A DNA stretch of 64,000 nucleotides from Odobenus rosmarus divergens (lineage: Eukaryota; Chordata; Mammalia; Carnivora; Odobenidae), in the NCBI RefSeq assembly GCF_000321225.1, contig NW_004451885.1:42035-106034 (forward strand), given 5' to 3'. The notes beneath the pieces are model-generated. The model worked only from the letters and a program-made list of their open reading frames with translations, made no database searches and was not told the DNA's origin. The stretch's first letter is position 1; each line of letters begins with the position of its first letter. The position numbers and the translations under genes were made by a program. This document shows, in pieces, positions 1-12,015 of the stretch.

Positions 1-656
1 ATCTTTTGGTACCAGTTGAGACCTGATTTGTGACCTAGGATGTGATCTATTCTGGAGAATGTTCCATGGGCACTAGAGAAGAATGTGTATTCGGTTGCTT
101 TGGGGTGGAATGTTCTGAATATATCTGTGAAGTCCATGTGGTCCAGTGTGTCATTTAAAGTCTTTATTTCCTTGTTGATCTTTTGCTTAGATGATCTGTA
201 CATTTCAGTCAGGGTGGTGTTAAAGTCCCCTACTATTATTCTATTGTTGTTGATGTGTTTCTTTGCTTTTGTTATTAATTGGTTTATATAATTGGCTGCT
301 CCCATGTTAGGGGCATAGATATTTACAATCGTTAGATCTTCTTGTTGGCTATACCCTTTAAGTAGGATATAGTGTCCTTCCTCATCTCTTATTATATTCT
401 TTGGTTTAAAATCTAATTTGTCTGCTATAAGGATTGCCATCCCAGCTTCCTTTTGGTGTCCATTAGCATGGTAAATTGTTTTCCACTCCCTCACTTTCAA
501 TCTGGGGTTGTCTTTGGGTCTAAAATGAGTCTCTTGCAGACAGCATATCGACACATCCTGTTTTTTTATCCAATCTGATAGCCTGTGTCTTTTGATTGGG
601 GCATTGAGCCCCTTTACATTCAGGGAAACTATTGAAAGATATGAATTTAGTGCCAT
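1..656 (-). CDS. L1 ORF2 protein, N-terminal endonuclease domain (partial, open)
   Basis: The start codon is at 656-654, and the frame stays open for 218 codons to the window edge. ORF2p is the L1 endonuclease/reverse transcriptase that nicks target DNA and primes reverse transcription in the nucleus. This part is the APE-type endonuclease. Catalytic positions known from human L1 are visible at one-residue offset: Asn13 (SLNVKG), Glu42 (LQETH), Tyr114 (IYAPN), Asp144 and Asn146 (GDFN), and Asp204 (RIDH). The last catalytic histidine would lie beyond the window. No stop or frameshift is seen, unlike the adjacent ORF1. The start is chosen because it matches the family start and follows the ORF1 stop by 81 bases. 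Whether the rest of ORF2 is intact cannot be seen. Confidence 0.88.
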   Translation of the reverse strand, partial: MALNSYLSIVSLNVKGLNAPIKRHRLSDWIKKQDVSICCLQETHFRPKDNPRLKVREWKTIYHANGHQKEAGMAILIADKLDFKPKNIIRDEEGHYILLKGYSQQEDLTIVNIYAPNMGAANYINQLITKAKKHINNNRIIVGDFNTTLTEMYRSSKQKINKEIKTLNDTLDHMDFTDIFRTFHPKATEYTFFSSAHGTFSRIDHILGHKSGLNWYQK

Positions 657-737
657 TGTATTGCCTGTAAGGTCACTGTTACTGTATATTGTCTGTGTTC
701 CTTTCTGGTCTATGCTGCTTTTAGACTCTCTCTTTGC

Positions 738-1628
738 TTAGAGGACCCCTTTCAATATTTCTTGGAGAGCTGGTTTCGTGTTTGCAAATTCCTTTAGTTT
801 TTGTTTGTCCTGGAAGCTCTTTATCTCTCCTATTTTCAATGACAACCTAGCTGGATATAGTATTCTTGGCCACATATTTTTCTCATTTAGTGCTCTGAAT
901 ATATCATGCCAGTTCTTTTTGGCCTGCCAGATCTCTGTGGATAGGTCTGTTGCCAGTCTAATATTTCTCCCATTTTAGGTTACCAATCTCTTCTCCCAAG
1001 CTGCTTTCAGGATTTTCTCTTTGTCTCTGAGACTCGTAAGTTTTACTATTAGATGTTGGGGTGTTGACCTATTTTTGTTGATTTTGAGAAGGTTTCTCTG
1101 TGCCTCCTGGATGTTGATGCCTGTTTCCTTCCCCACATTAGGGAAGTTCTCTGCTATAATTGCTCCAATATACCTTCGGCCCCTCTCTCTCTTTCTTCTT
1201 CTTCTGGGATCCCAATTATTCTAATATTGTTTCATCTTATAGTATCACTTATCTCTCACATTTTGCCCTTGTGATCCAGTAGTTGTTTATCTCTCTTTTT
1301 CTCAGCTTCTTTATTTTCTATCATTTGTTCTTCTATATCACCAATTCTCTCTTCTGCCTACTTTATCCTAGCAGTTAGAGCCTCCATTTTTTATTGCACC
1401 TCATTAATAGGCTTTTTGATTTCGACTCGGTTAGATTTTAGTTGTTTTATTTCTCTAGAGAGGGTTTCTCTAATATCTTCCATGCTTTTTTCAAGCCCAG
1501 CTAGTATCTTTAAAATCGTCATTCTGAGCTCTAGTTCTGACATCTTACTAATGTCTGTATTGATTATGTCCCTGGCAGTCGGTAGCCTCTTGTTCTTTTT
1601 TTTTGCAGTGTTTTTTCTGTCTTGTCAT
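738..1628 (-). pseudogene. L1 ORF1 (RNA-binding protein), disrupted
   Basis: ORF1p is the trimeric RNA-binding chaperone of L1. The start codon is at 1628-1626 and the terminal stop at 740-738. The C-terminal region is recognisable on the minus strand (ILYPA-like and KTFQDKQKL-like motifs, ending in LQEILKGVL). The gene is broken. By comparison with the remembered family pattern, a 2-nt loss near 1575-1580 shifts the frame soon after the start. Stops then follow at 1391-1393, 1358-1360 and 1256-1258, all in one frame. A further 1-nt loss near 1160 and a stop at 975-977, in frame with the end, complete the damage. It cannot make full-length protein. The family assignment is certain; the exact indel positions are inference. 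Confidence 0.87.
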
Positions 1629-1818
1629 TTTGTCCAGAGGACAATAGATGAATGAGAGAACAAAATGCTAACAGGGAAATAACGACCCCAGAAAAATATA
1701 CACTAAATGAATCAGAAGAGATGTGTAACCAGGGGAAAAGAAAGGGAAAGAAAGAAAAGAGAAAAAAAAAGAAAAAGAAAAAAAATTCTTCTCTTTTTAA
1801 AATTCTTTTAAAAAAAAA

Positions 1819-2310
1819 GAATATGATAAATATGATCAGGCTGCTGCATAGATCAGTGCCACACACAAGATTTTGGTCTGTTAGAAGAAAGTGCCTCCCA
1901 GAATTTTAAAGAAGAAAAACTTATATATGTACAAAAATAAGGGTAAATACAATGAAGGGATTGAATACGACCATAAAGATGAAAATTATATAAGATTTTA
2001 TAAAAGGAATTGATAAGATAAGAAGTTGGTTGAAAAAAGAAATAAGAGGAATTAAAAAAAAAAAAGGGAGAGAATGTGATCAGGCAGCCGACTAGAACAA
2101 AGCCATACACTAGAGATTTAGGGTATATTTTGGTCTGTTACAAGAAACTGTATCCCAAAATTTTAAAGAGAGAACAACTTATATATATACCAAAAATAAG
2201 GTTAACTACTATGAAGGGATAGGATATGACTCTAAAAATGAAAAATAAAAAAGATTTTTTAAAAAGGGATTGATAAGATGTTGGTTGAAAAAGGGAAAAA
2301 GAAAAATTCA
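1819..2310 (-). repeat. Two tandem A-rich units in the L1 5'UTR
   Basis: Two imperfect copies of about 240-250 bp stand head to tail (about 1819-2071 and 2072-2310). Both contain, in the same order, 'attttggtctgtta', 'aattttaaag', 'aacttatata', 'caaaaataagg', 'atgaagggat' and 'gttggttgaaaaa'. They lie between the GC-rich promoter part and ORF1. Divergence between the units is obvious by eye, so the duplication is older than this insertion and probably belongs to the family's 5'UTR structure. Confidence 0.75.
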
Positions 2311-2439
2311 AAAAAAAATAGAAAAAGAAAAAAGAGAAAAAAAATTAACTTTGAAAGACTAAGGAATCAGGGGAGAAAAAGCCATGAATTCTATGTGCTG
2401 TATTCCCCAGCACTGGAGTTCTGTCGTTCTCATTGATGG

Positions 2440-3300
2440 GTAAACTTGGTCTTGGCTGGCTGTTCTTGCAGATCTTCTGGGGGAGGGGCCTGTTGCCGTG
2501 GTCCCCAAATGTCTTTGCCGGAGGCGGAATTGCCCCGCCCTTGTCGGTCCGGGCTAAGTAATCTGCTCGGGTTTGCTCTTGGGAGCTTTTGTTCCATGCA
2601 AGCTTTCTGTTCAGCTTTGGAGGACGAGAGTGAAAATGGCGGCCTCCCAATCTCCGCCCCGGAGGAGCCGAGAACTCAGGGACCCTGCTCCTCAGTGCGT
2701 CCCCAGAGAAAAGCAGTCAATCACTCCCATCTCCCCAGTCTCTGGCCGCACTCCGTGCTCACCCGGCCTGTGACCGAGCATTTCTATATCTGGCCCCCGA
2801 CCCAGTGTGGAGTCTCCAAACCCAGCAGATCCCTGTGGTGCATTCCCGCGCCACTCCTCCTGGGGGAGGAAGGGGAGTCTCCCCGTATATGCCACTTGTT
2901 GGGTCCCTGCTGGAAGAGCAGTGGCCCAAATGTGCTGAGGATCATGGTTTATAGCAACCCCGAGCTGAGAGCCCACTCCTCAGCTCCATCTCTGCAGCCA
3001 GCTTCCCCACTCTGATTCCTGGGAGCTCTGCTGCACTCAGGCACCCCCGGTCTTCCTGTGAGCCCGAGGATCCTGAGACCACACTGTCCCATGAGGGTTT
3101 CACCCCCCGCTTAGCCACTGGAGCGACATCCCTCAGCAGAGCCGACTTCTAAAAGTTCCGATTTTGTGCCCCGCAGCTCTATCACTTGCCAGAAGCGGCA
3201 GACATAGGCCCCTCCCCCATCCTCTATCATCCCAAATATTGCCTCGGATTCACTTCTCCGCACGTCCTACCTTCCAGAAAGTTGTTGCTTTTCTGTCTAA
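2440..3300 (-). promoter_or_regulatory. GC-rich L1 5'UTR, presumed internal promoter
   Basis: This is a GC- and CpG-richer block in otherwise AT-rich DNA, directly upstream (minus strand) of the A-rich 5'UTR and ORF1. It includes an 'atggcggcc' segment near 2636-2644, a YY1-like core that is common in L1 promoters. L1 elements carry an internal RNA polymerase II promoter here, usually active in both directions. Promoter activity is inferred from position and composition. Confidence 0.65.
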
Positions 3301-4417
3301 ATATTCTCTTTATTGATCAAGGTGGTCTATGCCAGGAAGTGTATAGGTTAATAAGATCTATGGGGGGGGGATTTACTTTTGGCTAACCATCACCAAAAAT
3401 GCTATTTCACGTGCACATAAATGTATATGTTAAACATAGGTTTTATACCCTTTGGCTGTAGACAATTATTTTCAAACTAGCAGTGTCATTTTTTTATTTA
3501 CAACCTTTATTCCAGGTTTTTAATATGTTAATTCCAGTTCTTTTTCTCCTTTTTTTCTTATTTTAATTCTGCAGACTCATATATACTGTAGTAAGTGGCT
3601 TCATACTTTTTATAAAGGAAGGAAAGAAGGAAGGAGGGAAGTGACAATAATTAGGGTTCAGTTAGGCTGTGTGTAACAGAAAACCCAAAATAACAATGAT
3701 TTAAAGGAGTAAGGATTTTTTTTCTCCTCCTGTAAAATAAGCTCAGAGCTGTCACTCAGGGCTGATGGGAAGTTTTCAACTGCTTCAGTTTCTCAAGCTG
3801 CTCTATCTGCTCTGCTCTCCCAGCTCACTGTCTACAACCTCAAGGTCACAAAGTATTTACTGAGACTCCAAACATCACATACTCTTTCCAGACATCAAGA
3901 ATTACCAAGTGGGGAAAGGGAGGGTAGGAAAAGGGACACTCCTTCCACTTGAATTATTTCCTTTCATGGAACTTTCCAGAAATCCCATGTAACACTTCCA
4001 TTTACATCACCCTGCTTACTATTTTTTTTTAACATTTCCACTAAAATTCTTCCTTCTGGCCAGATAAGTTTCATGTATTTCTGTTAGCATCTTGAAATGT
4101 TATAATCTTAAAGAAAGGTCTATATGTTTAAACTGAAGGGGTGTGAGTATTGACTTGACTTTTTAACACTCTATAATTTGTTAATCCCAGAATACTTTTT
4201 GAGATTGAAATACACAAATTGAGAATTATATCTAAATATTGTTAGGTCCTCATTATGAACAGATTATTTTATTTAATATTTTTAATTGAACTTTACAACA
4301 AGAAACTCCATAAGAATTAGTATCTAATAACCTATAACTGTGGCTCTCAATTCCACAGAACTGATTCTCCCTTTCGGGACAAATATTTTGTTATGCACTT
4401 TACTATCTTTATATTCT
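3301..4417. other. No gene; AT-rich DNA with a possible old repeat at about 3640-3990
   Basis: A short GGAA-rich stretch lies at about 3616-3642. The part beginning 'ttagggttcagttagg' near 3652 resembles a dispersed mammalian repeat that I cannot name safely. No ORF of interest is seen. Confidence 0.4.
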
Positions 4418-4627
4418 TTTTTTAAATTTTTTTAAAGATTTTTTTATTTTCAAGAAAATGAGAAAGCACACGCGGAGAGGGACAGATGAGGAGGGAGAGG
4501 GAAATGAAGAGAATCTCAAGCAGATTCCACACTCAGCATGGAGCCTGACACAGGGTACAATCTCAGGATCTCAGGGTCCAAAACCAAGAGTCCAATGCAT
4601 AACCAACTGAGCTACCCAGGTGCCCTG
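4418..4627 (-). mobile_element. Carnivore tRNA-Lys SINE (SINEC type)
   Basis: In inverted orientation it starts with T-rich tail DNA, then a GA-rich stretch (complement of the CT-rich part), and ends with the tRNA-like head 'gagctacccaggtgccc'. It is well diverged from the young consensus. No clear TSD is seen. Confidence 0.85.
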
Positions 4628-6690
4628 AGGTGTGTGTATCTATATATATTTTGCAATTCTACCACAGGGGCACTGCTGTTCGTGCATGTAATTTTTTCCA
4701 AAATAGTGAACAGGTATTAACATCCCTTAGTATCTACGATAGATGTATTTCAAATAAATTATGTCTGGTGGAAATTTGAAGGTTGAAAGTTTGCTGAATG
4801 ACTATCATGCCTACGCACTCACTATACACTAAATGTCAATGGTTCTCCCTCAACCATTGTGACAATAAAAAGTTTTCCCAGAAATTTAAAAAAATGTAAT
4901 CTATACTGGTGAGGAGATAGGATAATAATACATCAGTTGAAGGCCACTTACCTAAAGTAACCTATTTACAAGCCTTCACAGTGTTCATTTAATTATCATC
5001 TCAATTACTTTGGTGGGGGGAATAAAATAAAAATGAGTAAAAACTCTTTTTGTGATTCCAAACTATCTCATCAAATAAGCCTTTAAAGTTTAGAACAGCA
5101 AAAGTAGTGTTCTGCTCATGTACTTCCTAGTCCCTGTTATACATTTAACTATTTAGCTACTTATTCTAGTAGTCGCATCTGTATTTTTAAGTATTAAGCT
5201 TATTGTGCTTTTTAGGCTTATTAATTGTTAGGCATTTTTATTGAATGCAAACATGATAAAGATGGAACTTATCTGGCCTCCTAACATACCCCCCTTATCT
5301 CTTCAATATAGTTAACCACCAGTTTTTTAGTTAAATATCAGTAAAATAATTTCACATACTTACCACCACGTTAAGTATTGTTCACCATAGAAACTAGCCA
5401 TTTACAGATTTTCCTTGATTTAATAATTTCCCCTTTTTCATTTGCAGATGCTTCCATTAATCTACTTATTTCTTTCCAGGTGTTCTACTTTGTCATCTAT
5501 GGTGCTATCTGAGCAATAAAGACTAAACTTTCCAGAACTTTTCTTGCAATCTTCTGTTGTAGCTGGACCAATTGCTGTCTAGATCTGTTGTGGTCCAGTC
5601 ATTCCTCCCCAATACTTTCCTGTTTAGATCACAGTTTCCTGGATCCTTTGTCTTTCTGCTTTTAAAAAATTATTATTAAATATTTGTTTTAGCTAGAAAA
5701 AAAGTCTTCCAATATTTTTCTAAAAAAGAGTACCTCGTAGGTAAACTTTGAGTCCTTATATGTCAAAAAAATCTTTAATCTGTTTTCTCAGCTGATTGAT
5801 TAAGCGAGGTATGACATTCTAGTGGAAAATCATTTTGCTTTTCAGCATGTAAAGGGATTCTTGAATTTAGTGTTCTTTTGAGGAGTGTGCTTAATATTTC
5901 TTTAAACGGCTGAAGTTCTTAGAATCTTTTCTATTCCATATCCATAATATGAAATACTATGATCATGAGCCTTGTTGTTGGATTTTTTTCACTCATTATG
6001 CTTGGTTGGCACTTGGTGATTCCACTAAACTGATTAACTGACTAGCAACCAGTCCTTCATAATCAAGAAGCAGACTTCTGTTTACTAAAAGCTTTTAAAG
6101 CTATGTATCTTTTCCTGATTTTAGCTTTGACTACATTCCCTAAGTGTTTATATGAAGTAACCTCTTTAGATATTTTGTTCAGTTCTTATTATAAGATATA
6201 TAGAGATATGGATGTAGAGGATATAGATAGATATAGATACAGATTTGTGTGGGTTTGATATAAGGGTTATTTAGAAGCATGGTTCTGAATTTCCAAGCAG
6301 TTAAGTTTCGTTGTTATCATTGGTTTTGTTTGCCTGGGGGAGGGAGTATTTTATTTTATTTTATTTTATTTTAATTTCTACTTCTAACAAATATTTACTG
6401 TTGATTTCTGTTCTGAGGGTGAAAAATGTGACCTGTAAAATCTCAGCTTTTTGGAAAAAATTAAAGCAATACTTCCTAACATTTTTTTTACATAATGGTA
6501 TACATAGAAATGATAATATTTACATGGCACACTAGATAAATGGGTGAGATTGCCTGGAGCTAGGGTCTCTGACTTCCCCAAGTATTGCTTATATTCTGGA
6601 TAACTAAGGGGGCCATATCTCAGTAGATCTGTAAGCCATTGTGAAACATTGATTGGGAAGTTCTGCATTAAAGTTTTCTTTCTGGCCCGG
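4628..6690. other. No gene; AT-rich DNA, middle part LINE-like
   Basis: About 5700-6090 resembles an old antisense LINE-like repeat ('gtggaaaatcattttgc', 'aagttcttagaatctttt', 'tttcactcattatgc'), family not assigned. A TTTTA run lies at 6350-6373. The rest shows nothing I recognise. Confidence 0.4.
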
Positions 6691-7530
6691 TGAATATACT
6701 TCCTACATTCTATTGACAGAATGCAACATTTTATATGGATGTGATTGAGCAGAGTGTTGCTTCAGTTATCTCTATGTGTCTTTACTTTTTGTCCTCCTTA
6801 ATCTGTCAAATTCTGAAAGAGTTCTGATTACTCTTAATGTTGAACATCTTTTCATGTTTTTAATTGTCTTTCTAGATTTTTCTTCTGTGAATTGTCTGTT
6901 TATATCCTTTGACCATTTGTACTCAATTTTCTATTTTTTATTGATTGTGTGAATTGTTTATAATTGCAAACATTAATCCTTTGACTGATATATCTTCTTC
7001 TAGTCTGTCCCTTTTAAACGTTATGTGTGCTGTTATTGTTATACAGATTTCTAAAAATTTATACAGTCAAATGTATCAGTTTTTACTTGTATGATTTTAT
7101 TGTGTATCTCATTGAGATATTCCCAAGTATTTTATTTTGATAATTTTAAAGGTTTTTTTTTTAAATAATTAAATCTTGATCCATCGTGTGTTTAATATAT
7201 ATATATAACTATAAATATATATATAGAGAGAGAGTGTGTGTGTGTGTGGAAAAGGCCCTATTTTTATTTTCTACTTGCAAAACCACTTCTTAAATGGTTC
7301 ATCTTATTTTCAAAGATTGTAATACTTCCTCTATCATATACCACTTATACACTTGAGTCTGGTCGCTGGTTCTCTACTCTGTTGTATTGTAGTATATTTA
7401 TCTACTGTGCATGTCTCACTTACTGATCTAAAAATGGTTGTGTTATAATACATCTTAATGTAAGGGTAAATCTCCTTTCACCCTCTTAGGATTTTTAAAA
7501 ATGTACTCTTATACAAAATTTTAAGAACTC

Positions 7531-7710
7531 TTTTTTTTTTTATTTATTTGACAGAGAGAGAGCTCAAGCAGGTAGAGCAGCAGAGAGAAGGAGAGAAGAA
7601 GACTCCCCACTGAGCAGGGAGCCCAAAGCGGGACTCAATCCTAGGACCCTGAGATCATGACTGGAACCAAAAGCAGATGCTTAACCAACTGAGCCACCCA
7701 GGCACCCCCT
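7531..7710 (-). mobile_element. Carnivore SINE with TSD
   Basis: Inverted SINE: poly-T, 'atttatttgacagagagag', body, then 'gagccacccaggcacccc'. The 15-bp flanks 7516-7530 and 7711-7725 ('aaattttaagaactc' and 'aaattttaggaactc') differ at one base and are the target-site duplication. It is inserted in the old antisense LINE. Confidence 0.95.
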
Positions 7711-8260
7711 AAATTTTAGGAACTCTTGCTCAAGTTCAACAAATAATCCTGTTTTTGCTCTGAATTTATGAATTAATTTATGGAGAACTGATGCTATTAC
7801 AATATGGAATATTCCAGTTCATGAACATGGTATATGTTGTCATGTATTTAGATCTTATTTTATGTTGTTTGATATTATTTTGTAATTTTATCTGTAAAGT
7901 ACTCTGTAGTTGTTTTTTTGAAGATCTAGGTATCTTTCAGTTTGTGTTGCTATTATGAACTTTATATCTGTAATATATAGATTTTCCATTTTCTAATTGA
8001 TTGTATAGTAACATGATTAATTTTATATATTCATTCTTTATCCAGCAACCTTGTTAAACTTTCTAATTTGTTCTAAATATCTGTCTATAGTTTTTTTACA
8101 ATATTAATATCTGAAAAAAATACTAAATAATTTTCTTTCTCATACTTAAAACTTTATATTTCTCTATTGTCTTATTGCATTGCATGATACCTCAGACAGA
8201 ACATTACATTATAGAAGATAAGAGGATCGATAGTTTTAATTTGCTCTAGCTTTATTTTCA

Positions 8261-8372
8261 TTTGTTTTTAAGATTTTACTTTTAAGTAATCTATATACCC
8301 AACATGGGGCTCGAACCCAAACCCCAAGATCAAAAGTCACATGCTCCACTGACTGAGCTGACCAGGTGCCTT
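8261..8372 (-). mobile_element. Short older carnivore SINE with TSD
   Basis: Short form of about 110 bp: 'taagattttacttttaagtaatct', then 'ggggctcgaaccc' (B-box complement) and 'gactgagctgaccaggtgcc'. It lacks the CT-rich stretch of the younger copies. Imperfect flanking repeats 8241-8254 and 8373-8386 ('ttgctctag' plus T/A-rich) support retrotransposition. Confidence 0.88.
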
Positions 8373-9250
8373 TTGCTCTAGTTTTAATAAAATCACTTCT
8401 GAAATTTTATCTTTAAGTATGATGTTTATTGTACATTTTCCATAAATATCCCTTATTTCCTTTGGTTGGTTGCAGACCTTTATGTGTCTACTTGAATATT
8501 TGTGTTGTTGAAACCACCCAAGTACTTCTGTGCTTCTGATGATTTGATCTTCCATTTTCTGAGAGAGATTTAATTCTCCCACTCAGTGAATTTGTCAGTT
8601 TCTGCTTGTAATTTGATCTGGTTTCACTTGTTTAATTTGAAGCTATGATCTCAGGTTCATAACTAGTTTGCAATTGTTATATTTTCAATGGTTTTTCATT
8701 TTATCATTATCTTTTATCTTAAATTCCATTTGGTTTAATAAATCAGCTTTCTTTCAACTTTCCTTTAACTAACACATGTTTTTCCGACCTTTTTTTGTTC
8801 CAACCTTTTGTTGTGTATCTACATAAACTGATTTTGTTCCTGTTATTTTGTCAGTCTGATTGTATTGCTGTTATATTTTTTGTGTCTTGAAATATATGAA
8901 CTTAATTCTTAGTGTTCTGTAGTTCCACTGTGAGAGTTCTGGGTGAAGATCTGCGAATCCATAATTTGTACCAATTTGTCAGGATACATTTCTAAGATAT
9001 ATTTGAATTTTTGAATTGAAAAGACTTTACCTTTTTTTAATTGTTGAAAACTTTTAGTCATTAGGTCTATACATGTTACTTCTCCATTTTGTTTATTTAG
9101 TATATTTAGACATATCTGGAGCCTTTCTGTATGCCTCCATGCCTCTTAAATATATTTTTATCTCTTTATCTCTGGCCTGTATATAGTTTAGTTTCTCAAT
9201 ACAATATTCCAGTTCATAATTCTTTCTTTGAGTGTCTAGTTGAAACTTAG

Positions 9251-11180
9251 TTAAATTTAAGTTTTTCTTTTAAATTGAAGTACACATTTTTATTTATCTC
9301 CTTTATCAGTACTGTTATGGTTTTTTGTTGTTGTTGTTGCTGTTGTTGTTATGGTTTCCTAATTTTGCTTATTTTATAACTGAAAGATGATACCTGGTCA
9401 TTATATATATGTGAATTCCTTTAATTACTCAGGAAAGAAGCTACCTTTGTGTTTATTAACCATTTCACATTGTTTTTTCCTGTGAAGTTTTATTTAACTT
9501 CCTTTGAAAGTTTTTCAATTGGTGTGTTTTATAGTTTTTCTTTTAATTGTCTGTGGGCAATATGTATACTACCCTTTGCTTCAGTCATCTAGGGTCAGAA
9601 AGAATTGTCTTGATAATGTGGTTGAGAAGATTGAGTAAGTAAGTTTATGTAAATCTTTTAGAACAGTGCTAATAAATACTCACTAATTATTTCTTATTAT
9701 TGTTAATAATGGCAATTTTGTTTCATTTATGATCTTGGAGATAAAATTTCAGTGCAGTCACACATATCAATCCTGGTGATGGGGAAAGTGATTCATTCCA
9801 ATGTGAATATTTACAGCAAAATGCCAAGAGTCAAATTTTGCATGGAAATTCGTTAGGAAGTTACCATTTTGGAAACCAGCATCCCATAAGTCTAAATCGG
9901 TCCAACATTTTCAGGGTTTCTACAAACACTGAAATGATTCACATTGACTTGCATTCAGAGGCCTTATTATAATCTCTCTCCCCCAAAAATGCAGATTTAA
10001 ACACTAAATCACATTTACAGCAGAGGAATACTCACTCTGAAACCTCTTGAGAATGTAGACTGAGATAACAATAGATTCACATCTCATGATGTTCACTTTG
10101 CAAAACTGTTGAAAAAAATGAAACTTTTTTTTAGTTTCCTCTCTGAATGTATAAAGTTGAATTCACAAAATTTATGTGCACATGGCACATATTCAATAAA
10201 TACTTATTTTGTGAAAGATAACTAAATATATTCCTTTAAAAACCAGTCACAGCCCCTTAAACTTATTCCTACATTCTAAGGTATCATAATTTTAAATAAT
10301 TATATCTTTAAAATATGTATGATATATTCCAAGACAACAAGTCTTTTTCTCAAACATTAAATTTATAATGAGAATTTCCCCACTTATGTATTTTCCCCAT
10401 ATATAGAACAGTAGTACAAAGAAAACACAATGCTAGTGAGTACTAATCTATTCACTCAGTTATTATAAAGTTATATAACCAAGTTTATTTCCTAAACTTT
10501 TAAAATTTTATTCTTCCTCTAATGTAGACATTGTGATGTTTTTCCTTCTGATATAGCTCTTCTTCTATAAAGGAAAACCAATCCATTAAAATATAGCATA
10601 TTGTCAGGGAAAGAAGTAAATTATCAGGTAACTGAAGCTTATCTCTCTAGTCATAAAAGCTCCTTTTAAACTTCAACCCATTTTGTTATACATTATGATA
10701 TTTATGGTACACAATTTTATTTTATTAAACTGATTGTATATGACACTGGGTTTATAGGGCCAAGCTTATATTGGCCATGTTTATTTTGTTCTATGCATGA
10801 TCCTTCCAATTTAAGAAGCTCTACCCACCAAATCGTGATGTTTTAGTAATGCCATATGGATGTCCCAGGAATTCCTCAAGTGTGAATAACTGATAGAGCA
10901 TAAGTTTGCAAAAAAGATAAAATTTGCATAAAATGTAAAGATGAAATACTGTTTTAAAGATAACAATGTTCATATTTACTAAGTAATATATTCAGCAAAT
11001 TACTAATTTAAGCAATATAAAGCAATATTTAAAGATAAAAAATTATTTAAATTTAAGTCATTAAATGAATTTTTAGATTATTCATATAGACTTTAAATTA
11101 AAAAAGTATATAACACATAATTCTCCAACTTACATTTTCACTTAACAATATTTCACAAATGTTTTCCTAATAATTACTCT
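9251..11180. other. No gene recognised; AT-rich unique DNA
   Basis: A short GTT-rich simple repeat lies at 9321-9352. A possible MIR tail (AATAAATACTCA-like) is near 9672-9690. The rest is AT-rich with no long ORF and no repeat family I can name. Confidence 0.45.
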
Positions 11181-12015
11181 AAAAGAAAATAGATTGACTT
11201 CTCCAATCAAAAGGCATAGAGTTGGATATATAAAAAAATCAAGGCCCACCTATATGCTGCCTGCAAGAGACTCACATCAGCTAAAGGCCACATAGTCTTA
11301 AGTAAAGGATATTTCATGCAAGTGGAAACAGAAACAGAGCAGGAGTAGCTATAGTTATATCAGACAAAATAGACTTTAAGCTAAAAATGGTAATAAGAGG
11401 GGAAAAAAGTCATTATATAATGATAAAAGGGTCAATTTGTAAAGAAAATATAACAATCATAACTATATATGCACAAAACACTAGAGAATCTAAATATATG
11501 AAGCAAATACTAACAGATCTGAAGGGAGAAACAAGCTACAATGTAATAATAGTAAGGGACTAAAGTACCCTACTTTCGACAATGGCTAAATCATCCAGAC
11601 AAAATCAACAAGGACATATTGAACTTGAACCATACTTTAAACCAAATGGGCCTAACAGACATATATAGAACATTCCATCCAACAGCATCAGGATACACAT
11701 TCTTCTCAAGCACACGTGGAACATTCTCCAGGATAGATCACATGATCACTTACAAAAATAAGTCTTACTAAATTTAAGAAGGTTGAAATCAAACCAAGTA
11801 ACTTTTTTGACAACAATGATATGAAAATAAGAATCACTAATGAGGAAAATGGGAAGATTCATAATTATGGAAAGTAACATGCTTTTGACCAGCCAATGGG
11901 TTAAAGAAGCAATCAAAATGGAAATCAAGAGATATCTCGAAACCAACAAAAAATGAAAACAGAACATAGCAAAACTTAAAGAACTCCTCAAAAGCAGTTT
12001 TAAGAGGAAAGTTCA

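Larger units (their letters stand above)
1..3300 (-). mobile_element. L1 retrotransposon, 5' part, running off the left edge
   Basis: Read on the minus strand, the order is GC-rich 5'UTR (about 3300 to 2440), A-rich 5'UTR with two tandem units (about 2310 to 1819), ORF1 (1628 to 738), a short inter-ORF spacer (737 to 657) and ORF2 from 656 to beyond position 1. This is the standard LINE-1 order. The element is 5'-complete or nearly so, which is unusual because most L1 copies are 5'-truncated. The RT domain, 3'UTR and poly-A tail lie outside the window. The outer 5' boundary near 3300 is approximate, since no TSD can be checked without the other end. Confidence 0.9.
6700..9250 (-). mobile_element. 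Ancient L1/HAL1-like LINE, antisense, interrupted by two SINEs
   Basis: The plus strand carries the complement of L1 3' and ORF2 sequence in 3'-to-5' order: 'gaacatcttttcatg' near 6842, 'tttgaccatttgta' near 6908, 'ttgatccat' near 7176, 'atccagcaaccttgttaaact' near 8040, then endonuclease-region-like DNA near 8600-8770. It is highly diverged with large gaps, and no coding capacity remains. A TA/GA/GT simple-repeat patch lies at 7193-7248. The exact family (L1M or HAL1) is not decided. Confidence 0.6.
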
